From Prostheceraeus crozeri (taxonomy: Eukaryota; Platyhelminthes; Polycladida; Euryleptidae), in NCBI GenBank assembly GCA_907163375.1, contig CAJQUW010003055.1:248001-312000 (forward strand): 64,000 nucleotides of DNA, given 5' to 3'. Below the pieces are notes generated by a model. It made no database searches. It saw only the letters and a program-made list of their open reading frames with translations, and was not told the DNA's origin. The translations under genes and the position numbers were made by a program. Numbering within the stretch: position 1 is the first letter of the stretch; every line of letters starts with the position of its first letter. This document shows positions 53,398 through 64,000 of this stretch, in pieces.

Positions 53398-53950
53398 TTG
53401 AAGAACCATACCAAATATGAAACAAAATGTCAACTTACCTCATGTCCAATTCAAAACAATGAACTTTGCTTCAAGAAAAATGTAATTTACAAAATAACAT
53501 GTCTCAAGTGCAAAAATGCCGATATCGGTAGTACAATTAGAACTTTGCACATCCGAGTGAAAGAGCACACAACACAAGTAACATCATCAGTTTTCAAACA
53601 TTTACAACAATGCCATCCATAACAAGAATGTGCAAGTCGACACATTAACTCATGAAAGCGACAATACCAATTCGTCTTCGTGAAGCACTGTTGATAAAGA
53701 AATTCCAACCCACCATCAATTCACGTGAGGAAAATGAACAATATCACCAATTCTTTTTCACAAAGTAATGGAAATATCTTTCAATAATTCTATGTATGAA
53801 TCCTTACCCAAAATAACCTTCTATATCTATATACTGTATATACCATTTCAACATAACATCTTATAGATTTCAAATTTAAAGTGTTTGTAGAATATCCTCC
53901 TCTTCACCCCTGAAGCGGCCTGAGTAGGCAAAAATTTGGGCAATAAATGC
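53398..53950 (+). pseudogene. GIY-YIG retroelement tail (PLE-like)
   Basis: The + reading has NVIYKITCLKCKNADIGSTIRTLHIRVKEH (Y-x-I-G core with Y to D change), then in another frame RLREALLIKKFQPTINSREE with the conserved Glu/Lys region, ending near 53758. About 150 bases on, CCTGAAGCGGCCTGAGTAGGC followed by AAAA resembles a decayed hammerhead, as in other PLE 3' ends. Frameshifted and 5' truncated. Confidence 0.7.
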
Positions 53951-53959
53951 CATATAAAC

Positions 53960-55235
53960 AACAGCAAGGCTTTTTCAATTATATTATAAACAACATGCTG
54001 TTCAAGCGGAACTATAAAAAATTTTATGCATATATTTACCTATTGTTAAAGCTACAAGAAGATATCATGACTGCATGGGAAACAAAGACGTGTATGACTA
54101 ATGATTGGGCTGCTGTAAATTTCGTTCCTGGTCAAAATGACTTCTTTGCAGGAATTGTTTTGAAACTCAATTTTGATGAAATGAAACTGGCCCATAGAAA
54201 GTCGAAACATAAAAATTGAGTAGCATTTTCTAGAGCCTATCATTAACTGCGTTTAATTGACAAACTTCAAGGGCTTATAACTGAGAGCTTTGTCAAATCA
54301 CCATTTTTCTTACCTTTGCACAGCAACAGGATAATTATCAAACAAGAAAATAATTCAGGCATTCTATAACTTGGGAGACTGAATGTCAACACAAAAATTT
54401 AGCGATTCTCTGTGTAATGCATAAATTTTGTGAATACAACCAATGCAATCCATAAAAATGGAAAGTGTCAGCTGATTGGCTGAAGTTGTGAGCAATTTAA
54501 CAAAGGAAAGCCAGACGAGAATATTTTATCATTTCACTGTAAAAATTCTTGGTTGCAAGATTATTAGATTTCAAAGTCATTGATACCTACTTTGTGTCAA
54601 ATTACAAACTTTTCAGGAGAAGAAAAAACCTTCTGTAGATTGTAATTCCTATCGACTAGGTGCTTTCAAACATAAATTGTATCCAAATACCCAGCCAACC
54701 TGTACACGAGTATTACATGTATACAAATGTACCAAAAATACCCGAATAATACACTCCTGTTAACGACTTGAAATTTAGCTCTAACATGTACAGTACATGG
54801 CCCATAGGAATTCAATTTTGTGTCATATTACCTGCTAACTATTCCGAACAGTCATGCGTTTCTTGACTATTTTCTCTAAGCATGCGCGACATGCATAAAT
54901 CGTTTTATATGGTTGGTCAAATGTGAAATCTATAGCCCATAAAAGGAAAGTCTATAAAACGCAGAATAAGTAGAAACACTATTTTTCAGAAGAAAAGACT
55001 TCCACATTACAAGCTATAAACCACAGAAATTCACCAATATTCCATATCTAGCCAAAACCATCTCATCCACTTTAATGAAGTGTAGCAATTTGACAAGTAG
55101 CTTCATTCCCCCATTCCTAAGGGTTCGCTTGACTTGCCAATATTGCTTTATAATAATAATTGCTTTCTGGCTGAGCCTCTGTGTAGATTGTTTCAGCTAT
55201 CAATTGATTTATGTACTTTTCCGAATGCATGGTAA
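53960..55235. other. No gene recognised
   Basis: A 90-codon + reading at 53947-54219 is open without known motif. The rest is AT-rich unique DNA. Confidence 0.4.
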
Positions 55236-55239
55236 GTTG

Positions 55240-56480
55240 CTGCTATCTGTTCGGTCCCAAAGACTAAATCTCCCAAGTTGTGTGATATCCGTCCTATCAG
55301 CATTTTGAGATTTCCAGCAAAGTTATTGGAACTGTCATTGTGAGTTTCTTAAAGGCCATCATCTTACAAAATTATGATGACAATCAGTACGGTTTCCGTC
55401 CAATGTCTTCGACTCAATGTGCACTAGCGTCTCTTAACGAACATATCTTACAGTATTTGGATGACTCGCAAACTTGTGGTGTACTTGTCATATCGTATGA
55501 CTACTCGAAGGCTTTTGATAAATTGCGTGCTAGTCACATTTTCATCCAACTAATGAAGTGTAATTTTCCGATCGCCGTTGTTAAGTGGATAAAAAGCTAC
55601 TTAAGCGATAGAATGCAGTACGTTGCAATTGGAGAGACCAAGAGCAGCTGTGTGAACGTGACATCGGGGATCCCTCAAGGATCAGTTTTGGGTCCTTATT
55701 TGTATGCCTTGGCCACATCATCGTTCCGCACTATCGGTAATGAATGTCATGTTATACGATATGCTGGCGACACAACTATGTGCTTCCTATTTATCCTCAA
55801 CAAAACAACATCCACATTCAAACCGAACATAATAACCTTTTGAGGTGGTCTAATGAAATGGACTTAGCTTTGAACAATGATAAATGCAAGGCCCTGCTGA
55901 TACCGAAAAGAAACTTTGACGATTCTTTCCATTCTCCTCGATCAAACTAGTTAAGTCGATGAACATTCTGGGGGTCACATTTAATTTGAGAGGAACTTGG
56001 ACAACTCATGTGGAATCAATTTCAAAGACAGCCTCTCGAAGAATGTATGCAATGCGAGTAATTAAACCTTGTCTATCTGTTGGTCAATTGAAGACATTAT
56101 ATTATGCAACAGTACGCTCGATTCTTGAGTATTGTGCACCTGTATTTATAGATTTGTCGGCTGCCGATTCAATACGACTTGAGCGAATCCAGAGACGCTT
56201 TCATAAAGTGATGTGTGGAAATGACTGTAGTGATCATTGCTTACCCTCTCTCGAAGATCGACGTGATGAACTAACCGACAGATTCTTTCAGAAAATAATG
56301 TGCCCAAATCATATTTTGCATAAACTCCTTCCTGAAAGATCCCAAACTGGTCGTTTCCTATTGCCGAAGGTCCGAACATCTCGACGAAGACATTCATACA
56401 TTTTTCAAGCCGCCATGCGCTTCAATGATTCCTACGAACGTCTGATGCATCACTTACACAAAGAAACTGCAGAAATGTAG
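55240..56480 (+). pseudogene. LINE reverse transcriptase relic
   Basis: Begins with VPKTKSP-KLCDIRPISIL. Then DNQYGFRPMSSTQCAL (near 55380), ISYDYSKAFDKL (motif A, near 55490), TSGIPQGSVLGPYLYAL (motif B, near 55660), RYAGDTTM (active site with AGD in place of A/V-D-D, near 55760), NNDKCKALLI, LGVTFN, YYATVRSILEYCAPVF and the C-terminal region to the stop at 56480. Layout is of jockey/CR1/I-type LINEs. At least two frame changes (about 55310 and 55800-55950) and the altered active site make it dead. The endonuclease domain is absent. Confidence 0.85.
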
Positions 56481-57790
56481 AATGACAAAAAAGGAAATCA
56501 AACACACCAAAAATTTGTAATGAAGAATAAGAATGAAAAAGTTAATCATTTGGTTGATATAATGCATTATCAGTGTTAGTTAATTATATAGATCCTAACT
56601 TCAATTGCTCTTAGCGTTTAATTTGCGGGATTTACCATGTTTAACTCACCGTGTAAATTATTTCTACATTAATTTAGACTCTAGTGTAATTTCTGTATTA
56701 TTTATTAACTGTTTTGCAATCCATCGTTATAGATCAATTTATATTTTAGAAATCTCATAATTAGATAAATTTTCTACGTCTCTTCTGAATCATCTCCCAT
56801 CTAAATCAGAGACTGATACAATAGGACAGCTACATGTGAATGAATTATCTTCAGCGAAAGTCAGGAATTAATTAATGACAACAAATAAGGACTATTAAGG
56901 AATGTTTTGATTTTATGGACAGATTGGTTCATAGTCAAAGGTCTTTCTATAAATGGTCCTGAAACTCGTTTTTATTGATCTGTCTCAGGAAAATCCTCAC
57001 AATGAAATTTAGATAACATACCGTTCTCAGCAGCAGCATTCGAAACCGATGTTTATGTTAAAATTCTAGCCGGTAAATCAATGATATCTTCTGTCAATTC
57101 GTGGAGATAGGTCTACCTTCTAGCTATCAGCTGAGGCTACTGAGTTTCCGACTAATATGAACATGCAAAAAAACATATGATCTCTTAGGCAGAAGGAGGG
57201 CAACTAAAAGTCTCCGGTTTATCGTATTAACAGTTGAATATATGTCGGTTGAACTATGGGGTTGGGTTCTGCATTGAACTCAAAAGGAGTCTCAAACGAT
57301 TTTGAAAGCAAAGCAGTTCAACATGAACTTAATGTCTTTGAAAAAACAAAAGATTAAACAAATAGTTATAAAACAGAAATGATAAGTAGCCATTTACTGG
57401 GTGAAAATATTTCTTCACTTTATGCGTCATCGGTTAAGATTTTGGTACATTTTGTAAAATGTGGTTTAAACCGGCGTTATTGATGTAAAATCATTAACTT
57501 AATTCATTAAACTCATTCAAATCAGTTGTACTATCAATATATTATATATATATCAATATACTATCATTCTCGCGTACACTACAAAAAGCGTTTAATCCTA
57601 AAAGATCACATTCATTTGTGAGGTCTGACCTTGCCATGTTTATCGTCAGACGTGTGACATGTGATGCGATTAACAACTTTCCAGAAAGATATGCATGTAA
57701 GTAAGACACGATTGTTACTGCAGAAAATATGAAAATAATTAGTATTCTAATATGCATATTTCTGAAGAAAAAATGACGTAGATCAACTAC
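56481..57790. other. No gene recognised
   Basis: AT-rich; probably includes the 3' region of the LINE just upstream. Nothing else visible. Confidence 0.45.
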
Positions 57791-57798
57791 ATTTGCAT

Positions 57799-60610
57799 CA
57801 GGGTTGGCCGGTAAAAACCATCCTGGTATTTACCACCTGGTTAAAACCACCAGCTTTTGTCACCATTTTCGGCTAAAACTGGCTAAAACTATTAAGTAAA
57901 AGTAATGTAAAGTAATGTAATGTAATTAAAAGTATTTAATTACTACTTAAGTTTTTTTGGGTAGTTACAATATTAAGGATCATCGTCACTCCTTATTTTA
58001 TTGATGAACGTTAAATGCAATAAGTTCACTTTACTTTTTCATCATTCGATGAACATTTAGGTCTGTATTTTCACAATTCAAACCTATCAATATCGCATTT
58101 CAATCAAGAATATGTTCCAAGTATAGGTGTAAGAATATACTACGAAGTATTATAAAAAATATTGTTATAAAGCTGTTGTGCATTATTCTTCTAAGTCTGC
58201 ACGCATTTTGTTGCTTTACGAATTTCATTCAATGTAAGTTGCAACAGACGTCCATGCTGGAAGGAAATCACTTGGCTCTATGTAAAAGATCGAAAACGGT
58301 CATTCCATGTTAGAAGCTAGAAGCGCAAGAAAATGCAAAAATCTGGCCTCGGATTTCTACGATTCACCTCCCTGCTGATCTCGTAGAATCATAGAAATTA
58401 ATAATACCATAGAAAAACCTAGAATGGAAATTGCATGAAAATTGTGGCAGATTCCGGGGGAACTTAGTTGGGGCAAAAAGCAAATTTTGCGAACTGGTTT
58501 TCTTGTTTTCGGGTTGGCATTTTTAATTATCAAAACAATTTGTGATCTGGATTGTTGCCCCTACTCCAAAGATCAGGTGCACAAACGCAATAGTGAATTT
58601 AAAAAATAATGCAACGACAGGATGACAAAGAAGGAAATCCTGTAAAACGTTCTGTACGTTCATCATTTTGAAATATCGCTCCTATAATCAATCAAGAGTA
58701 TAATCAGACACATGCGCAACTTGTAGTGTCGATTTACAGAGCATGCATTGCTCCAGCTTGAAATCAGAGGCCAAGAAATCTCAGAGTATTCATTTTACTT
58801 AAAATGGTTCACCTGTTCAATATATTTGAACAGTTTTCAAAACCTTTGCATGCTTTCGAATGAGCCTCAAAAATATCATCACATTATATTACATATGTCA
58901 TTTAGTGATTAATTGAATGTTCCAGCGACATTTCATGTATCTGATAAATGACTGTCGGTAAAGAAGCTACCGATGTGTTTATTCCAGAAAACTGCTAAGT
59001 TTCTTAACCACTAGAAGGAGAAATTATCCAATAATTGGCATTTTTATCTTTGAATTCTTGAGATATTCTTACAGCCAGTACATCAACCATTTTCAATTAT
59101 GACTCTGAACCAATTTTTGATTCGCATTCCTATATTGAAAAATTGGATGATAGTTGTCAATGACTGGTACAAATAGACACAGTATATTAATCCATTGAAT
59201 AGTAGGCTAATTCACATGAAACAATGACATCATCTCACTTAAAGTTCTCTTGATGAAAATCCTGCAATTTGCTGTCAACAACTTCCACAACCAACTTGGC
59301 AAACAGTTTCACTATGATACAATGTTTTAGATCGAATCTGATCTACAAACCATAGATTTTTCCATGTGCCATCATTGCACATAGGCAAGATATCAAACTT
59401 CCATTCTAGTGCACTATTATCCACTTCTATGCATAGAATAGCTTATCTTCTAAATCTGTGGCAAATGTCCCATACCCATTGTGATTACACGAATATTACT
59501 ATGAAATTTATCCTGCACTTCCAGAAGGACTAGATTAAAAATTTTGCCCTTCAACATTTTTCATGTCATGGTAATTTACCCTCACATATTTAGAGGATAA
59601 GGTTATGTTAAATGAATTTAAAACCGAAAGTAAAGTTTTGATTTGAGCTCAAAATATGGAAATTTCAAGAACTTTAAACAAAACTTGTATATCACAATAA
59701 TGTCAAACTTGTTTGTCGCTCTCAGATTCTATTAGCAAGATCAATTTTACAGTTTACTGGACATGTTCTTTTGTTGATATTATAACTGAGGCTGCTCAGA
59801 TATACATTATGCCTCACTTTATCAATATTGCTGGTGCGAACTATATTATTTAATTATTATTTGTTCTTACAAATCATGATTTCCTGCTACGGTGACAAGC
59901 ATTAGTACATTTAGTATATTTCTAATAAAGTAGAAATGCATTCTAAGTGACTGTTTCACATTGCTTGATTTGGGAGGTGAGATTTTCCGGTAAAGAGACT
60001 TTTTGATAGTGTTTTCTCTGCGTTCATGAGAACTTGGTTCGAATCTAGATCTGACGAAACCTAAGCTACTATTAAAATACACTATGCATTCTTGCTGAAC
60101 ACTCAATACAGAATGACAGTGGGATTATTGAAGCTCGTCCACATGAAGAAAGTGGTTTGCTTAATTTAGTTCTATGTATAAACCACTTTTATTCATATAT
60201 CTATTTTCATTTTTTCATTCATTTGATGATAATTCTGCGAGTATCTAACAACTTCTGTTACATGAACCAAAGAACCAAAATGGTTCTGAAGTCTACATTT
60301 GTTCTTAAATCACAAGAAAAGGGCAGAGCAATCGTAAAGAAAGACAACATCGTTTGTCGTTCGTTATAAAAACCTGTGTGGTTCCATGACAGAATGAATG
60401 TCATGTTTTGGAAGATAAGAGTTGCAAACTGCAAACCCACATGCACCGTAATACTTAAACCCCAACTTGCTGTCGATCATTTCTTGAAGAAATAGACTGA
60501 TTTTTCGGAATTTTATTTTTAGCCGGTTTTTACCAGTTTTTGCCGGTTTTTACCTGGTTTTTATCACTTAGTGGCAAAAACCAGTTTTAGCCGTCAAAAA
60601 GCCAACCCTG
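57799..60610. mobile_element. hAT element, 2812 bp, with perfect 8-bp target duplication
   Basis: ATTTGCAT at 57791-57798 and 60611-60618. Ends CAGGGTTGGC and GCCAACCCTG are exact inverted repeats, followed inward by repeated CCGGTTTTTACC-type words. No transposase is recognisable; the interior contains repeat A (58388-59022) in inverted orientation. Non-autonomous or decayed. Confidence 0.9.
58388..59022. repeat. Dispersed repeat A, copy 2 (inverted)
   Basis: Reverse complement of 13164-13800, about 85% identical by eye. It lies inside the hAT element, so it either belongs to that element or inserted into it. Confidence 0.85.
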
Positions 60611-60618
60611 ATTTGCAT

Positions 60619-61542
60619 GCATATTCAAAGAGACAAAATGCAAAGCTCACCGCACTTCATCACAGGTAGACCAATATGTTGGCAATTTGTCACAAAATGT
60701 GAGCAAGTCCCATTTTTCAAATGTTCCAATTCATCATCAAATTGACTTGATTTTGATTTCAATTATTCCATTAGATCAATTTTCATTGCGCCAGGCACAT
60801 CGCATTGAAGCGGAGCGGTTCAAATTTGAATTCAGAACATTATGCCGTGTTCCTACCTGTGCAGCTAAGTTTCCAAACTAACTTAGATCATGGACTTCCA
60901 TGCATGATCAAAGAAATCGTCAGCAGCTAATAAAGGTGACAAAGAAATCGAACAGCACCATAATTAGGTATGCAAATTCAATCACAGTCATGTTAACCAT
61001 AGAAGTCAATGCATGCTTTTGAAACAGATGATTTGTAAACCTGAGTGAATATAAAGTAACATACTTTCAAATAAAGGACATGAAAATTTGACATTCCTGT
61101 ATGCATTTTCCATTTAAAGAAGATTTTTACAGCCTAAATCTTCACAGCGACAAATGCCGACAGGATATGAATTAAAGGGACTCCAGCATGTGAACAAAAT
61201 TCAAATATATTTTGAATTTTTGGATGATCTCATGGACTATCAAATATTTTGCTTACTTTTAAAGAAGGTTAATTAACACATCAGCGAAGCTTTGTTCGGA
61301 TAAGTTGATGAAAAAATTAAATGAATTTTAATTGCTTCAGAGAAGGAATTTCTACAAAAATGAAGATCATGTAGTCAGTTTATTTATGTGGCAACAATAG
61401 TTATTAAGGAGTGTCTTGTTGTTGCCACTTTGTGTATAGCTGCAGTAGAATGTAACTGACTTGACTTGAGTTCCACAGACCTTCTTAGCATTAGTCTAAA
61501 CTTGAAATTCTAAAATTGACCTTCGCGCCACGTCCTCAGCAA
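60619..61542. other. No gene recognised
   Basis: AT-rich unique DNA. Confidence 0.5.
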
Positions 61543-61618
61543 TAACACGTGTAAAAGTGATGTATTTTCATTTACACCAAAAATACACATGTATTACACG
61601 TGTACTGGTTGACTGGGA
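61543..61618. mobile_element. Solo Tc1/mariner end
   Basis: ACACGTGTAAAAGTGATGTA...TTTACACCAAAAATACA...TATTACACGTGTACTGGTTGACTGGGA, matching the end of the element at 24440-24785. It is followed by TA, the expected target site. Confidence 0.75.
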
Positions 61619-61620
61619 TA

Positions 61621-64000
61621 TGATAGCAAAAATGAAGAAAGAAAAGCAATTTACAATTTACAACATTGGAGAGGTAAGATAGTTTGTCAAATTAGCAATT
61701 CGATGGGCTACCATTACGTTGAACCTCAGCCTCATTATTGTACACTGTAAATCGCTCAATACCAATCACATACGAAGGATGCAAACCAAAATTTTTTTTG
61801 TTATATTTCTGTATTCTCTTGGTATATATTTGTATGCTTTTCGCATGTTATTTCAAATGTGGTATGCTTTGCATACTAAAGCCATACCAGCACAATGTTA
61901 AAGGAAAGCATCAATGATTTCTAATAGATGTTGATTTAAGGCCTTTTGTCAATAAAGATTACACTAATGTTACTACTGTTTAGTAGCGAGAAAATGACAT
62001 TTAATAGTCAAACTAACAATACTGAATTCGATTTTAATGCATGTAAGTCTAAGGCATTTCATGAATAGTCAATAAGTATTTGACCATTAACAATTATGCA
62101 TTAGGTAATTTTGGAACTAAGGACATTATCAATCCGAAATAAAAATACGCTATAATTCATGATGATATATACATATAGTTTCTGGGTATTTCCCAACTTT
62201 TCGCAGAAAATCATTGCATTTAGTTCATGGGAAAGTTAAATTTATGGCCCGTTCTGAAAAGTGCATCTTTTTAAAGTCTGAATTTTGCCTGATTTTGCAA
62301 ACATCTGGTGTGCTTAGTTTTGACAAAGCAAGCTAAGTATCAATTTTTTGTATCACATCACAACTAGGTGTCCATAAATTGCACCATCAAGATACTATAG
62401 ACATCGATAAGAATCATCCAAACTTGAATGTCATGTAAATACTACTTATTTGCTTTTAAGTAGAAATGAGTCAACTAAGTTACAACTAAGTAGTAATTTC
62501 AAATTCTAGCCGATTGTTCATGATGTTTAAATGGTATAAAATGACTATAACATTTGGGAGGGTCATCTAAAAGTCAGAGTCCAAAAATTTAATCAAGATC
62601 TAGGCAATACTACACGCTACGGTACAAAAGCAATATCACATATTCAAATTTTGAATTTAAATTCATGATGTGTAGACAAACAAGTTTAGAGCATCAAATA
62701 GCATCATTCTCCTGATCATTAATTGTATGTGTCACTAACGTCATTGAACTAAAAGCACTGAATCTATGTTTGCAGTCGATGAGAAGAAAACATAAAAAAA
62801 TCCGCTTAATTTTGAAGTTTAAATTTTCAATCCCATTTAAAGCATCAAGATGGACGAATTAGAAAAAACAGATACCACCGTTAGAAAGATCACACACAGA
62901 ATATTCTACCCTGAAATTTCATGTACAACGGAGCAGTATTTAGGAAGTTAAGGATGGGGGGTCGAATTGGCCGCCCCCCCCCGGGATGGCGATGCGCTTC
63001 AGAGCCCGGTATTCATAGGGTTAACGAGAGTATCAAGATATCGGCTATGGATACCAGCTAAACAAAATTTGAAAATGATGTAGCAAGAGAACATAGACAT
63101 AGAAAAATACGATATAGCATCAGATCATCTATCATAGAATACAAGGTTAATCAAAGCAATCTAATCAAAGGGAAATGTATAGAGTTAGTCAAAGATATCT
63201 ACCATAAAATAAGAAATTAGATAACAAGAAAAGCGAATGGTGCTGAAGTATACAAATGGCAACCACTGACTAAATTAAAAGTGCTTCGAATGCTAAGGGC
63301 CTCAAGTGATCTTCATTTTATATTATTATTTTCAGATCACTTGATGCCAAAGTGTTTAAATAGGTGTTTAAAATAGTCAATTTAAATAGTTATTTAATAG
63401 GTGTTTCATGTTTCAATCATCTCACAATCGATTTGTCGCACCATTCTCTATGAGTTGGTACATTTATGAGTATAATTTAGTAAATTTAACGTTAGAATGT
63501 TTATATTATACATTATTGCATTATAAATATGTTTATCTGTTTAATTTCATGTTTTGTGCTTTTTATATTCATGCCATGCTCTTGTCATGCTATATCATAG
63601 AATAATCTTGATTGGACTGAAATTGCTGATTCACTTGCTATGTTATCATTACGTTTTCTTGAAATTATACCGTCCAGTTCTGTTCATCACAAATGTTTCT
63701 TTAATGTGAAGCAAAACTCGGCGACAATGAGCCGGTTGGCACCCGGTGATACCCCACCGATGAGTGGATAATACTGAATGATATTCAGGGGGACCCAGTA
63801 CCATGCCTTTAATTTTCTCAATTTCATACGTTTCTGTATACGCTATTTATCATTTCAGATAAAGACAATCATCAATCGCAGTCATGAAGCACGATCGAAT
63901 GCGCCTGGTATCTCAAAAAAGGTAATTCAAAGTTATTTGCAGAAAAAAACAAGTAATCCTAATGTATGACACTTTGTCATAATACAGAAGGGATATAAAA
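61621..64000. other. No gene recognised
   Basis: AT-rich, with a C9 run near 62973 and no ORF longer than about 65 codons. No repeats found by eye. Confidence 0.5.

Noticed and set aside
60030-60065. GGTTCGAATC as a tRNA or SINE B box
   Set aside because: No A box at the proper distance and no tRNA-like fold.

Overview
The window looks like nuclear DNA of an invertebrate animal, probably aquatic. It is AT-rich and intron-poor in signal, and is packed with Penelope-like retroelements (PLEs), hAT, piggyBac, Tc1/mariner and LINE relics, a tRNA-derived SINE and one large Polinton (adintovirus-like) fossil. I cannot name the species. Almost no host coding sequence is recognisable: two possible exons, both tentative.

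Region 1 (1-13,156) is the right-hand part of a Polinton fossil whose left end lies outside the window. On + it carries the tail of a probable packaging ATPase, two small ORFs of unknown role, a protein-primed family B DNA polymerase split by a LAGLIDADG intein at the YTD/TDS motif, and an adenain-like protease. On - it carries an integrase fused behind a parvovirus-VP1-like phospholipase A2 domain, two hydrophobic minor virion proteins, a major capsid protein, and coiled-coil and fibre-like proteins. It is broken in roughly ten places. A striking feature is a set of ~30-bp double-hairpin repeats, some in tandem, scattered between and inside its genes. Their arms differ from copy to copy but stay complementary. 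A 66-bp hairpin at 13,091-13,156 marks the element's end.

Region 2 (13,157-30,000): a dispersed repeat abuts the Polinton end. After it come a dead 2.6-kb piggyBac (14,084-16,689) flanked by ATAT instead of TTAA, a hAT-type BED-finger fragment, a rearranged PLE with a 12-bp target duplication (20,621-22,918), a LINE tail, a Tc1 tail, a three-level nest (hAT holding a piggyBac-like element holding a MITE, 25,093-27,850), and a frameshifted Tc1 transposase.

Region 3 (30,000-41,400): (TA)n tracts border a hammerhead-like inverted repeat. Two different PLE ORFs lie back to back (31,059-34,427), then a possible host exon, a second MITE copy, a foldback element, a LINE RNase H tail, a GIY-YIG fragment and a 400-bp hAT MITE with a perfect 8-bp target duplication.

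Region 4 (41,400-64,000): a SINE whose tRNA-like head runs straight into a canonical hammerhead ribozyme (42,836-43,040) is the most interesting small element. Beyond it are a THAP-finger fragment, several short palindromic MITEs, a near-perfect palindromic PLE (49,356-50,301), a third MITE copy, a TA-tract hairpin, another GIY-YIG fragment, a LINE reverse transcriptase relic (55,240-56,480) and a 2.8-kb hAT element with a perfect 8-bp duplication (57,799-60,610). The last 3.4 kb hold little that I recognise.
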